A stretch of 64,000 nucleotides of DNA, from contig NZ_RCWZ01000002.1 in NCBI RefSeq assembly GCF_003675385.1, forward strand, positions 806,001 through 870,000, read 5' to 3'. Origin of the DNA: Mucilaginibacter kameinonensis. Its GTDB lineage: Bacteria > Bacteroidota > Bacteroidia > Sphingobacteriales > Sphingobacteriaceae. The notes below the pieces were generated by a model that searched no databases, had not been told where the DNA came from, and saw only the letters and a program-made list of their open reading frames with translations. Positions within the stretch are counted from its first letter, which is position 1; every line of letters begins with the position of its first letter. The position numbers were made by a program, and so were the translations under genes. Of the stretch, positions 46,453 through 55,398 are shown in pieces.

Positions 46453-49308
46453 ATGAAAAGCATAAAAAGTACTATTTTACTGGCCAGCGTGGGCCTTGCC
46501 CTCAGTTGGTCGTTTCAGGCAGCTCCTACATGGGCGCAGGTAAGCAAACCTAAAATAACAAAGGCCGCAGCCGAAAAGAACCTGCCTCTTGACCCGGCAG
46601 TGCGTACAGGCAAACTGCCCAACGGTTTTACCTACTATATACGCCATAACGAAGAACCCAAAAAACGTGTTACCTTTTACCTGGCCAACAAAATTGGTTC
46701 GGTATTGGAAGATGACAGCCAGCGCGGCCTTGCTCACTTTATGGAGCACATGAGCTTTAACGGCACCAAACATTTTCCTAAAAATGAGCTGGTGAGTTAC
46801 CTGCAAAAATCTGGCGTACGTTTCGGAGCCGATTTAAATGCTTATACCTCATTTGATGAAACGGTATATCAATTGCCTATCCCGTCTGATAATCCTGAGA
46901 TCCTGAAAAACGGCATCCAGATTATGCGCGACTGGGCCCAGGATGCTACCTTAGATCCGACTGAGATTGATAAAGAACGCGGTGTTGTGCTGGAAGAAAA
47001 ACGTCTTGGTAAAGGCGCACAGGAACGCATGCAAAGGGCTTACCTGCCGATAATCCTTAACCACTCACGTTATTCACTGCGCCTGCCTATCGGTACGGAT
47101 GAAGTGCTGAATAACTTTAAACCAGAAACCATCAAACGTTTTTACCACGATTGGTACCGTCCGGATTTGCAGGCCTTAATAGTAGTAGGTGATATCGATG
47201 TTAATGAGATGGAGAAAATCGTTAAGGCCAAGTTTAGCGACCTGAAGAAACCGTCTCCTGAAAAGCCTCGTACTAAATATACAGTGCCGTTGACCGGGCA
47301 AAATCAGTTTATTGCCATTACCGATAAGGAGATGACGGTTACTGTAGCGCAGGTGTTCATGAAACAACCGGCGCTTGATCTGCATACCGCTTCTCAATAC
47401 CGTCAAAGCATTATCCGTGGTTTATTCAACAGGATGTCTGGCGCCCGTTATGCTGAGATCATGCGTCAGGCTAATCCGCCATATTTACAGGGTGGTGCCG
47501 ACCTGAGCGGCTTTTTAGGCGGATTAGATACCTATAGCGTATACGCTGTAGCTAAACCTGGTGAGCTTGAAAAAGGCTTCAAAACTGCCTGGCGCGAAAC
47601 AGAAAGGATTAAACGTTTTGGCTTTACCCAAACCGAACTTGACCGTGCCAAACAAAGCTTCCTGAGCGATATGGAATCGGCGCTGAAAGAGAAAAACAAA
47701 ACCAATTCCGATAGCTACGTGAACGAATACCTGCAATACTTTTTAAAGGGTACTGCAGCTCCGGGTATCAGCTACGAGTATGACCTGGTAAAAAATGACC
47801 TGCCTGGTATTGCGTTAAGCGAGGTGAATGCTGTTACCAAAACATCTATCAAAAACAGCAATCGTGATGTGATGCTGCTTGCGCCTGAAAAGGATAAAGC
47901 CACTCTGCCATCAGAAACAGTGGTTAACACCTGGATAAAGGATGTTGAAGCAGAAGATCTGAAACCTTATAACGATGAGGTTAGCAAACAAGCGTTGTTA
48001 GCCAATGCGCCTGTAGCCGGCAAAATCACAGCCGAAACCAAAGATGCCGCACTGGGCACAACAACCCTTACGCTAAGCAATGGTATCAAGGTAGTATTAA
48101 AACCAACCGACTTTAAAGATAACGAGATCTTGTTCAGTGCTTCTGCACCGGGTGGTACATCGCTTTACAGCGATGCTGATTTTGAGTCGGCTAAAAACGC
48201 GTCGGGGATGGTGGAATCATTTGGCGTAGGTAATTATAATCCTACACAATTAGAGAAATACCTTTCGGGTAAGCAGCTAAGCGTTAGCCCGTACATTAGC
48301 GAGCGTACACAAGGCGTTAGCGGAAGCTCAACCCCTAAAGACCTGGAAACGGCCTTTGAGCTTATTTACGGATACTTAACCGAGCCACGTAAAGATGCCG
48401 ATCTTTTTCAGGGTATTATCACCAGCTCAAAAGCCGGGCTTGCCAACAGGTTGAACGATCCTAATGCGGTGTTCCAGGATACTTTAAGCGCGGTACTGGG
48501 TAATCACAACGTTCGCCGTACCGGTCCGAGTATTGCCAAGATCGATCAGATTGACCTTGACCGGGAATATGCTATTTATAAAGAGCGTTTTGCCGATGCA
48601 TCGGGCATGACCTTCACCTTTGTTGGTAATATCGACATTGAAAAAATTAAACCGCTGCTTGAAAAATACATAGCCTCGTTACCGGCCAAAAACCTGGGCG
48701 AACAGGCTAAAGATTTAGGTATCCACATCCCGGAAGGGCAGATAGCTAAAAACGTATACAAAGGTTCGGAACCTAAAGCTTCTGTTGATTTGATCTGGTC
48801 TGGCCAGTTTGAATACAGTGCTGCCGAAAAGATCCAGCTGGATGCTTTGAAAGAGTGTTTAGAGATCAGGCTGATTGAGCGTTTAAGGGAAGATGAAAGC
48901 GGCGTTTATTCGCCGGGAGCGTTTGCCAATAACAGCAAGTTCCCTACGCAACGTTATTCAATATTCGTTTACTTCGGTTGCGATCCTAAAAATGCCGACA
49001 AGCTGGTAGCCTCAACACTGGATGAGATAAACAAGATCAAAACCAATGGCCCTGCACAGGTAAACATTGATAAATGGCGTGCTGAGAGTATCCGTAGCCG
49101 CGAAACGGCGGTACGTACCAACGGCTTCTGGTTGGGTTATATTGGCGGGCAGATTAACGACAAGGAAGACCTACACCAGTTAGATACCTATGTTAAGGAT
49201 TTAAATAGTGTAACTATAGAAAGCGTAAAAGCCACCGCGCAAAAATACCTGAGCGGCAAAAACTATATCCGTATGCAATTGCTTCCGGAAGCAACTGCCG
49301 GTAAATAA
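46453..49308 (+). CDS. M16 family zinc metallopeptidase (two-domain pitrilysin/insulinase type)
   Basis: 951 residues with a signal peptide (to about 29). The inverted zinc motif is H95-F-M-E98-H99, with the distal Glu in EIDKERGVVLEEKR (about 175). The second M16 half (about 530-951) lacks the zinc motif, as expected, and keeps an Arg/Tyr-type substrate element (RLREDESGVYSPGA, QRYSIFVYFGCDP). Family knowledge: it degrades peptides of limited size in an enclosed chamber. Its place directly after a SusCD/metallopeptidase/thioredoxin locus supports a role in finishing digestion of imported peptides. Confidence 0.95.
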   Translation: MKSIKSTILLASVGLALSWSFQAAPTWAQVSKPKITKAAAEKNLPLDPAVRTGKLPNGFTYYIRHNEEPKKRVTFYLANKIGSVLEDDSQRGLAHFMEHMSFNGTKHFPKNELVSYLQKSGVRFGADLNAYTSFDETVYQLPIPSDNPEILKNGIQIMRDWAQDATLDPTEIDKERGVVLEEKRLGKGAQERMQRAYLPIILNHSRYSLRLPIGTDEVLNNFKPETIKRFYHDWYRPDLQALIVVGDIDVNEMEKIVKAKFSDLKKPSPEKPRTKYTVPLTGQNQFIAITDKEMTVTVAQVFMKQPALDLHTASQYRQSIIRGLFNRMSGARYAEIMRQANPPYLQGGADLSGFLGGLDTYSVYAVAKPGELEKGFKTAWRETERIKRFGFTQTELDRAKQSFLSDMESALKEKNKTNSDSYVNEYLQYFLKGTAAPGISYEYDLVKNDLPGIALSEVNAVTKTSIKNSNRDVMLLAPEKDKATLPSETVVNTWIKDVEAEDLKPYNDEVSKQALLANAPVAGKITAETKDAALGTTTLTLSNGIKVVLKPTDFKDNEILFSASAPGGTSLYSDADFESAKNASGMVESFGVGNYNPTQLEKYLSGKQLSVSPYISERTQGVSGSSTPKDLETAFELIYGYLTEPRKDADLFQGIITSSKAGLANRLNDPNAVFQDTLSAVLGNHNVRRTGPSIAKIDQIDLDREYAIYKERFADASGMTFTFVGNIDIEKIKPLLEKYIASLPAKNLGEQAKDLGIHIPEGQIAKNVYKGSEPKASVDLIWSGQFEYSAAEKIQLDALKECLEIRLIERLREDESGVYSPGAFANNSKFPTQRYSIFVYFGCDPKNADKLVASTLDEINKIKTNGPAQVNIDKWRAESIRSRETAVRTNGFWLGYIGGQINDKEDLHQLDTYVKDLNSVTIESVKATAQKYLSGKNYIRMQLLPEATAGK

Positions 49309-49345
49309 TAAAAAGCGCTATCCGTAAGGAAAAGGCCTGAAAACT

Positions 49346-49390
49346 GCACCCGGACTACATATGTATGATCTGGGTGCTTTTTTGTTTTTG
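49346..49390 (+). terminator. Rho-independent terminator after the M16 gene
   Basis: GCACCC (49346-49351) pairs with GGGTGC (49372-49377), followed by a T-rich run (TTTTTTTGTTTTT). It separates the M16 gene from the convergent FAD oxidoreductase gene. Confidence 0.7.
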
Positions 49391-49412
49391 AGGACAAGTT
49401 GTTGTCAGCTAA

Positions 49413-51428
49413 CTAAAGCTTTTTTTGCGGCACAAACAGAATGGCATCCGCGGCTGTAGCTCCGTCGGCATACCTGGTGCTGATTTCTACATATGGTTGT
49501 TGCCCTTTGGATAAAGGAAAGCTGCCCAGCACAATCCACTCGCCCGAGGTTTGCCCGGCAACTTCAAGAGATGCCGCGTTGATCGTTTTTTCATTCAGTT
49601 GTTTACCATCAAAAATCTTAATCATCGTTTTAGTCGACGCTTTCTTGACTTTTGGGAAATAGGCATAAACGCTGTAGCTTCCACTCGCCTTTATTTCCGG
49701 CAGGTATTTTATCGATTTGCCTTCGCCGGAATTCAGGGTATCGAGCAAATATGAAGGGCCATAGCCTCCTGATTTTTCTTTTTGCCAGTTGCCTGTAATC
49801 CGGCAGTGCGCGGTGTCATCATTATCAACCAAAACTTCGGGTATGCTGCCATCGGCAAGCGGGTTATCACGCAGTTGTTGACGGATCAACGCTACATCAA
49901 CCTGTTGTACAGTTGTACCTTTATCTATAGCTATGCAAGCGGCAACCGCGGCCGATTGCCCGAGTACCATGAAAACGGGTTCCATGCGAATAGAACCATA
50001 TGCGATATGGGTTGCTGACAGGCAAACCGGTACCAGGAGGTTAGTAGCCTCCGCCTTTTTAGGGGTAATAGCACGGTAAGATACCGGGTAGGGGCCAAAG
50101 CCACCTACTTCTACGTTGCCTTCATTTTTTGCCATGCCGTTGATAACCTGGCGGTCGCAATTGTGCGAATCCATAGTATAGGCGGCCATGCCCACGCCGT
50201 CTGTTACGGTTTCCTGGCCTTGGCAATGATGTTGGGTCATGATCAGTTCTCCCTTCATTCGGCGGGCCTCGCGAATGTAAAGTTGAGGACTAAAGTGCTG
50301 ATGGTCTGTAAACTCATCTTTAGGATAGCCCCATTGCAGCATTTGCTCCCTCACCTGTTCAGGCACAGAAGTATCATGGCTAACAAAATAGAGCAAGCCC
50401 TTGGTGTAATCCTCATGTGCTTTGATGATCTGCGCACGTTTAGCATAGTCAGCATCAGGATAATCCCAGTTCATCCCGATCATATCGGTAGAAAAACCGC
50501 CCAGATTATTGATATCTGTTTTTCCGTTAGGCATGTTGCTCAAAAAGAGAATATCGGTAAATGATTTCCAGGGTTTCAATTGCTTTAACCGCTTCAGCAG
50601 CTCGTACCGTTCGGGGGTATAATTGTCCGGCCTGGTTATGGGAATTCTGTTTTCGGGAACGTTAGTTAAGGTTATACGATAGTTATAGGCCTGGATTTTT
50701 TTATCACCGCTGCCATTAGGTCGAACATTACCTTGGTTGATGCCCCATAACAGACCACTGTTAGTATCGCCTGGTATTTTATAGGGATCAATTCCATCTG
50801 GCATCTGATGACCATCCATCACCTGAACGCCGTCGATGGTTTCGTTATACTCACTATTGGCCTCGCGACCGGCAGAATAAGATACACCGGCCCTTGCCAT
50901 CAGGTCGCCCTCATAAGAGCAGTCGATAAACATAGTTGCTTTAATGGTTCGGTAGGATATTTTGCCGGGATGTTCGGAGTCTTCGGTGGTAATACTAATG
51001 ATCTTACTGCCTTGTTTTTGTGCCGATACGATACGGGTGCTTTTTAAAACTTTGAAACCGGCGCGGTTTACATAATCATCAAAGATCTTTTCGGCCACTT
51101 TAGGCTCAAATATCCATTGCTCAAACCTGCCGTAATTGGCCCCAATCCGGCGATAAAAATCGCGCGCGAGGCCAGTCACTACGTACTTGTTCCCAATATC
51201 GGTAAAGCCTAGGCCACCGCTCGACATTCCGCCCAGGTGTAGCCCTGGCTCAATCAGCAGCACTTGTTTCCCCATCTTTTTAGCGGTATAAGCGGCTATA
51301 ACTCCAGCAGAAGTCCCGCCATAAATGCATACCTCGGTGTTAAGTACAGATGTCGATGCTATGGAGGTGTTAACTGTTATGAACAATATGGGCAGGCAAA
51401 GCCAGGTGGTTTTGAACAGGTTTTTCAT
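49413..51428 (-). CDS. Secreted FAD-dependent oxidoreductase with golvesin/xanthan-lyase-type C-terminal domain
   Basis: 671 residues; signal peptide to about 25. The FAD-binding entry is VCIYGGTSAGVIAAYTAKKMGKQVLLIEPGLHLGGMSSGG (about 33-72), as in the FAD_oxidored family. A conserved block YSAGREANSEYNETIDG and the cofactor loop LSATHIAYGSIRMEP with QSAAVAACIA follow. Residues 540-671 form a beta-sandwich like the golvesin C-terminal domain (DNDDTAHCRITGNWQKE, SYSVYAYFPK, YVEISTRYADGATAADAILF). Family members are found in polysaccharide-degrading bacteria but the substrate is generally unproven. It has no SusCD partner here. Confidence 0.85.
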   Translation of the reverse strand: MKNLFKTTWLCLPILFITVNTSIASTSVLNTEVCIYGGTSAGVIAAYTAKKMGKQVLLIEPGLHLGGMSSGGLGFTDIGNKYVVTGLARDFYRRIGANYGRFEQWIFEPKVAEKIFDDYVNRAGFKVLKSTRIVSAQKQGSKIISITTEDSEHPGKISYRTIKATMFIDCSYEGDLMARAGVSYSAGREANSEYNETIDGVQVMDGHQMPDGIDPYKIPGDTNSGLLWGINQGNVRPNGSGDKKIQAYNYRITLTNVPENRIPITRPDNYTPERYELLKRLKQLKPWKSFTDILFLSNMPNGKTDINNLGGFSTDMIGMNWDYPDADYAKRAQIIKAHEDYTKGLLYFVSHDTSVPEQVREQMLQWGYPKDEFTDHQHFSPQLYIREARRMKGELIMTQHHCQGQETVTDGVGMAAYTMDSHNCDRQVINGMAKNEGNVEVGGFGPYPVSYRAITPKKAEATNLLVPVCLSATHIAYGSIRMEPVFMVLGQSAAVAACIAIDKGTTVQQVDVALIRQQLRDNPLADGSIPEVLVDNDDTAHCRITGNWQKEKSGGYGPSYLLDTLNSGEGKSIKYLPEIKASGSYSVYAYFPKVKKASTKTMIKIFDGKQLNEKTINAASLEVAGQTSGEWIVLGSFPLSKGQQPYVEISTRYADGATAADAILFVPQKKL

Positions 51429-51446
51429 GGTAGTGTTTGGCGGGTT

Positions 51447-51947
51447 TTATTTGGTGGTGTTAGAACCCATTTTTGCATACCCTACATCATTGGGTTCCCA
51501 TAGTTCAATTTTATTGCCCTCGGGGTCCATCAGGTGTACAAAATCACCATAGCTTGTTTTTTCTACGGTGTCGGTCGGTAGGATACCTGCCGATTTCATT
51601 TGGGCTAAAAGCTGGGTTAAGCCTTCAACACGGTAATTGATCATGAATTGCTTTTCGGAAGGCTGAAAGTATTTGGTGGTTTCTTTAAATGGCGCCCATA
51701 CGGTAAATCCCTTTTTTGTGCTGTCCATGCCCTGGTGCCACTCAAAATTTGCACCGTAATCGCCAACCCGGATTCCGAGGTTCTTACTGTACCATGCTTC
51801 TAAAGCCTTGGGATCTTTGGCCTTAAAGAAAATGCCGCCGAGGCCCGTTACCCGCGGGCCTTTGTTTACGGGATTGGTTAAACGATTGAAACTATAGCCC
51901 AGTAAAAAGGCCACGCAAAACAGCCCGAGGAGCAGAAACTTTTTCAT
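51447..51947 (-). CDS. VOC (glyoxalase/dioxygenase superfamily) protein
   Basis: About 166 residues from the internal ATG at 51947, where a hydrophobic signal/anchor MKKFLLLGLFCVAFLLGYSF begins; the longer frame to 51974 adds nine unlikely residues. Two beta-alpha-beta-beta-beta units of the VOC fold are visible: GGIFFKAKDPKALEAWYSKNLGIRV and QFMINYRVEGLTQLLAQMKSAG, ending FVHLMDPEGNKIELWEP, where the final Glu is the usual metal ligand. Membrane-tethered VOC proteins are uncommon. The stop lies 18 bases from the FAD oxidoreductase start, so they may be co-transcribed. Confidence 0.85.
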   Translation of the reverse strand: MKKFLLLGLFCVAFLLGYSFNRLTNPVNKGPRVTGLGGIFFKAKDPKALEAWYSKNLGIRVGDYGANFEWHQGMDSTKKGFTVWAPFKETTKYFQPSEKQFMINYRVEGLTQLLAQMKSAGILPTDTVEKTSYGDFVHLMDPEGNKIELWEPNDVGYAKMGSNTTK

Positions 51948-52030
51948 GTTATATGTTTTATCTAAAGATAACATATAAATGAATTGACCGGGTAAATACA
52001 GGTGCCGTTTCTGATCAATCGCCCATAAGA

Positions 52031-52063
52031 AGACTTCCGAAGTTTTTAAAACTTCGGAAGTCT
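52031..52063. repeat. 33-bp palindromic repeat, copy 1
   Basis: Arms AGACTTCCGAAGTTTT and AAAACTTCGGAAGTCT (16 bp, perfect) around a single T. It lies between the VOC gene and the SRPBCC-ArsR-SRPBCC operon. A second copy with compensated changes occurs at 59387-59419, so this is a dispersed intergenic palindrome family. As RNA it could also act as a hairpin at the 3' end of the SRPBCC operon, but there is no T run. Confidence 0.8.
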
Positions 52064-52082
52064 GGATTATCCGGTATAATAA

Positions 52083-52532
52083 CTAACGTTCTTTCGGATT
52101 GGGTTCGCCCTTGCCGGTGGTGATCAGGTTATACAGGCTGCCTGTGATGTAACCTGTCCAGGCGTTTGAACAAACCTCATAGCACTCATGTTGAGGAACT
52201 AAACCCTGATGTGTGAATTGGATTTGCGTTTTGCCGTCCTTTTCAGAAATTTCAAAAATTACTTTTGTGCCTTTCCATTCAGTTTGATCTTTGGTGAAGC
52301 TGAAATAGTTGTCCAGCACAAGCCAAACTACTTTTTGGTTGGGGACAACTTCTATGAGCTTCATGGTGCAGCGATGGAGGTCACGGGCTTTATAGGTAAA
52401 CTCATCGTTGAGGTTTTCCGTACCGCCTTTAACTTCTTCCGACCACCATCCGCGAACGTTATTGATAGCGTCAAATGCCTCTTTAGGCGATTTGTCTACC
52501 GCTATAGTTACAGTTAAATCCTGATCTTTCAT
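52083..52532 (-). CDS. SRPBCC (AHSA1-type) domain protein 2
   Basis: 149 residues with a START/Bet v1-like fold: VTIAVDKSPKEAFDAINNVRGWWSEEVKGGTENLNDEF at the start and IQFTHQGLVPQHECYEVCSNAWTGYITGSLYNLI at the end. AHSA1-type proteins bind hydrophobic ligands; the bacterial ones next to ArsR regulators have no settled function. Its start overlaps the ArsR stop by 4 bases, so translation is coupled. Confidence 0.88.
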   Translation of the reverse strand: MKDQDLTVTIAVDKSPKEAFDAINNVRGWWSEEVKGGTENLNDEFTYKARDLHRCTMKLIEVVPNQKVVWLVLDNYFSFTKDQTEWKGTKVIFEISEKDGKTQIQFTHQGLVPQHECYEVCSNAWTGYITGSLYNLITTGKGEPNPKER

Positions 52533-52855
52533 TTCTTATTTAAATTATCGTTCATTAATGCTCCCAGCTTATCCAGTTTATCGCCCCAGAACTTATCATA
52601 GTAAGCAAGCCACTCATTAAGTTCTTTAAAGCCATCCTGTTTTAAAATGCAATGTCTTTCCCGGCCAATGTCCTGAATTTCAATAAAGCCGGCATGGTAA
52701 AGCACTTTGATATGCTTTGAAACCGCGGGGCGGCTCATATCAAAATTTTCGGCCAGCGAATTAATCGTGCTGCTGTCTTTCGAAAGCAGGTGCAGTATTT
52801 GTCGCCTGCTCGGGTCGGCAATTACCTGGAATACATCAAGCCTGTGCTGCTCCAT
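52529..52855 (-). CDS. ArsR-family winged-helix repressor (non-metal type)
   Basis: 108 residues. Winged helix DPSRRQILHLLSKDSSTINSLAENFDMSRPAVSKHIKVLYHAGFIEIQDIGRERHCIL. It has no Cys pair of the ArsR/SmtB metal sites (ELCVCDL-type), so it belongs to the subgroup encoded with SRPBCC proteins. It lies between two SRPBCC genes, overlapping both (20 and 4 bases). It is expected to repress this operon through the duplicated palindromes upstream of 53285. Confidence 0.9.
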   Translation of the reverse strand: MEQHRLDVFQVIADPSRRQILHLLSKDSSTINSLAENFDMSRPAVSKHIKVLYHAGFIEIQDIGRERHCILKQDGFKELNEWLAYYDKFWGDKLDKLGALMNDNLNKK

Positions 52856-53285
52856 CTTTTTCAGCGTTTATAGCATTCAGTATTTTATGCATATTGCTTA
52901 ACCAGCCTTTTTCCATCGATGTAAGTATCAACGGACTTACAGCGCCGGCAAAGTCACGGTGTACCAGCAAAAGTTCGGTACCATTATCTTTTTCAATAAG
53001 CGTCCAGTTCACTGTCGAGTCGCACAGTTCGCCATTGCCGGGGCCAAATTTCCATGAATACGAAAGTTTTTTGTGTGGGATAACTTCCAGGATCTTGCAA
53101 TAAAAAATTCCGTCAAAATCCATTTCAGGCATGGGTTTGGCCCTCAATTGAAATTCATGGCCTAATATAGGCTTCAGATCGCCGGGCATTAGCCACTGGC
53201 TTATCAGCTCCTGGTTTGTAATGTACTCCCAAACCACCTCGGGTGGGTGAGGGTAGAATAATTGGTGTTGAATGATTTTTGCCAT
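52836..53285 (-). CDS. SRPBCC (AHSA1-type) domain protein 1
   Basis: 149 residues: IQHQLFYPHPPEVVWEYITNQELISQWLMPGDLKPILGHEFQLRAKP at the start and LIEKDNGTELLLVHRDFAGAVSPLILTSMEKGWLSNMHKIL at the end, a typical AHSA1 layout. First gene of the operon; its stop lies inside the ArsR gene. Unlike most such pairs, the regulator here is second rather than first. The start codon is only 5 bases from the nearer operator. Confidence 0.88.
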   Translation of the reverse strand: MAKIIQHQLFYPHPPEVVWEYITNQELISQWLMPGDLKPILGHEFQLRAKPMPEMDFDGIFYCKILEVIPHKKLSYSWKFGPGNGELCDSTVNWTLIEKDNGTELLLVHRDFAGAVSPLILTSMEKGWLSNMHKILNAINAEKDGAAQA

Positions 53286-53290
53286 AATAG

Positions 53291-53346
53291 GTAACTTTTA
53301 AGTTACTCAAATTTATATGTAACTTGTGGGTTACGCAAATTTATTT
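53291..53346 (-). promoter_or_regulatory. Tandem ArsR-type operators with embedded promoter
   Basis: Two 28-bp direct repeats (53291-53318 and 53319-53346) each hold an inverted repeat: GTAACTTTTAAGTTAC (53291-53306, perfect) and GTAACTTGTGGGTTAC (53319-53334). On the minus strand a -7 box TAAATTTG (complement of 53308-53315) lies 20 bases from TTTG at -33 (complement of 53336-53339). One palindrome therefore sits in the spacer and the other at the transcription start, a classic repressor arrangement. Confidence 0.75.
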
Positions 53347-53420
53347 TCATTTTTTTAACTCTTATAGCATGCTATTGCTCTGGCAGAAACTATTTCTTTG
53401 AAATACCGGGGCATGATGGT

Positions 53421-54479
53421 TCAGGGTATAATCTTTTTTACCCGGAGTTCATTAAACAGGTCATAGAACATTTGTTCGGTATCAATAAATTCATGAAAGC
53501 CCATGCGCCTTGCCTTGCTGCCATCGGCAAAAAAATCGTAATCCCATGAAAATACAAAATCGCCGAACGCCCATGATGATAGCTGGCGGTAACTATGTGG
53601 CGCAAGGTTGTATTTTTCCCGGATAGCTTCCCATTGTGGTTCTTTATCGGCCATAACAGTTTGCAGTGGCATTTGAAGCGGCGGTGCTGTTTCCATTTTA
53701 AAGTAAGCCGCAATTTTAGGCCAAAGCTCGGTCCATCTAAATAAATCACCATTGTTAATATTAAAAGCCTGGTTTACTGCAGCCTGAGTAGTGGCCGCCC
53801 ATACAGTAGCCTTAGCCAATAAGGTGGCATCTGTTATTTCCAACAGTTTATCATAAGCGCCCGGTTTACCCGGAAAACGAAGAGGTAGGCCAAGTTCTTT
53901 TGAAATTGTCGCGTATAGCGCAATCACCAGGGCCAGGTTCATAGGGTTACCTATAGCCGTACCGCCGACCACTGATGGGCGAATGGCCGACCACGACCAT
54001 TTTTTACCTTGCTGCTGTTTTTCCAGGAAAATTTGCTGATCTACATTAAATTCGGGCGGCATATGCCCAGCATCACTTTCCTTTGCAGGTGTTTTGAATG
54101 GGCCATGGTGCGCGCCATATACTTTGTATCCTTGCATAAGACTGATGTGCTGCAAATTGTAGGCAATGGGCTCAATTGCTAAAACAACATTCATCAGCAT
54201 TGCAAGGTTGGGTTGTACCAGTCCGGCCCACGTGGGTCTGTCTTGATAAGCAGCGTAAAATATGTGTGTAACGTCAGTTAATACACTGAGTTTTTGCTTA
54301 TAGTCGTTTTCATCCAGCAAATCCACTGCTACGTAGCGGATATTCCCGTTGTTTGATCCGCCACGGCGGGATAATGCGATAATGTTCCAATTGTTAAGTC
54401 CTGCAAGGTAATTTATCAAATTACTGCCTATCACCCCGTTGGCGCCAACAACAAGAGCTGTGTTTTTTATAGTTTCCAT
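53421..54479 (-). CDS. SDR-type reductase related to the progesterone-5-beta-reductase (PRISE) group
   Basis: 352 residues. NAD(P)-binding loop VVGANGVIGSNL (G12-x2-G15-x2-G18), then IALSRRGG, VDLLDENDY, and HISLMQGYKVYGAHHGPF, which matches the PRISE motif around the catalytic Lys. The second PRISE motif (usually NFYYxQED) reads EFNVDQQI, so the catalytic Tyr may be missing. The C-terminal part (FNINNGDLFRWTELWPKIAAYF) is standard. PRISE enzymes reduce enones with NADPH. Divergent from an AraC regulator that likely controls it. Confidence 0.82.
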   Translation of the reverse strand: METIKNTALVVGANGVIGSNLINYLAGLNNWNIIALSRRGGSNNGNIRYVAVDLLDENDYKQKLSVLTDVTHIFYAAYQDRPTWAGLVQPNLAMLMNVVLAIEPIAYNLQHISLMQGYKVYGAHHGPFKTPAKESDAGHMPPEFNVDQQIFLEKQQQGKKWSWSAIRPSVVGGTAIGNPMNLALVIALYATISKELGLPLRFPGKPGAYDKLLEITDATLLAKATVWAATTQAAVNQAFNINNGDLFRWTELWPKIAAYFKMETAPPLQMPLQTVMADKEPQWEAIREKYNLAPHSYRQLSSWAFGDFVFSWDYDFFADGSKARRMGFHEFIDTEQMFYDLFNELRVKKIIP

Positions 54480-54576
54480 TTTTTTTTGTTTGATAACAAA
54501 TATTTGTTGATCAAAATTGGGTAAAAGCTACAAGCCAAAATTGTAATTATCTGTGATAATATGGTATATTTCCGCT

Positions 54577-55368
54577 ATGGAACGTTACCGGCAATTTGAA
54601 CCTGTGCTGATTTCTGATTTTGAAACGGGAAAATGGTCTCACCCCGAACATAATCATAACCATTATGAATTGATCTATATCAAAAAAGGGACAGGTTCGC
54701 ACATCATAAACAGGTTATCTGTTAGTTACAATGCCGGGGATGTGTTTTTACTGGGGCCGGAAGAATCTCATTATTTTGAGATAGAAGAGACCACCCGGTT
54801 TATCTACCTGAAATTTACCGATCTGTATATTCATCAGGCGGGCAACAAGACCAGCAATGGTGCCCAAAACCTTGAATATCTGATTAAAAGCAGAGAAACA
54901 CATTTATCAGGCTTTGCATTAAATAACGCTGACAGGCACACTATTGAGATGATCTTTAATGTAATAGTTTCTTTAAAGCATGATATGTTTTTAAATGAGC
55001 AGCTTATTTGGATGCAGATCATTGCGTTATCGGCTGTGTTGCAAAGAAATATGCCTGAGTTAAAGAAGCCCGCTAACGGCAGTAAAGATATGCAGGCCAT
55101 CTTTTGCTATATTCATAAACACATTTACGAACCCAGGTTGCTTAAACTGCCGGTGATGGCTGCCAGCTTCAATATCGCCGGCGAATATATGGGGCCTTAT
55201 TTTAAAAGGAATACTGGTGTTACGCTACGCGATTACATCCGCGATTATCGCAATGAATTAATTAAACAGCGAATTGCCAGTGGTAGGTATAATCTTAAAC
55301 AAATAGCCGCCGAGTTTGGATTAACAGATGAAAGTCACGTCAGTAAAATTGTTCATAAGGCTTTGTAA
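54577..55368 (+). CDS. AraC-family transcriptional regulator
   Basis: 263 residues from ATG 54577; a GTG eight codons earlier is possible but less likely. N-terminal cupin-like arm (HPEHNHNHYELIYIKKGTGSHIINRLSVSYNAGDVFLLGPEESHYFEI) and a C-terminal double HTH (LLKLPVMAASFNIAGEYMGPYFKRNTGVTLRDYIRDYRNELIKQRIASGRYNLKQIAAEFGLTDESHVSKIV). The second HTH ends abruptly after HKAL without the usual GxTPxxYR tail, so the C-terminus is short. About 100 bases separate it from the divergent reductase gene. Confidence 0.9.
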   Translation: MERYRQFEPVLISDFETGKWSHPEHNHNHYELIYIKKGTGSHIINRLSVSYNAGDVFLLGPEESHYFEIEETTRFIYLKFTDLYIHQAGNKTSNGAQNLEYLIKSRETHLSGFALNNADRHTIEMIFNVIVSLKHDMFLNEQLIWMQIIALSAVLQRNMPELKKPANGSKDMQAIFCYIHKHIYEPRLLKLPVMAASFNIAGEYMGPYFKRNTGVTLRDYIRDYRNELIKQRIASGRYNLKQIAAEFGLTDESHVSKIVHKAL

Positions 55369-55398
55369 ATCTGATTAATACCAGTAGTAACCTTAATT

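Noticed and set aside
31331..49308. Calling the sigma/FecR/SusCD locus a polysaccharide utilisation locus
   Set aside because: No glycoside hydrolase, lyase or esterase is present; the enzymes visible are peptidase-like and redox proteins.
52031..52063. Palindrome as a Rho-independent terminator
   Set aside because: No T run follows the stem on either strand.
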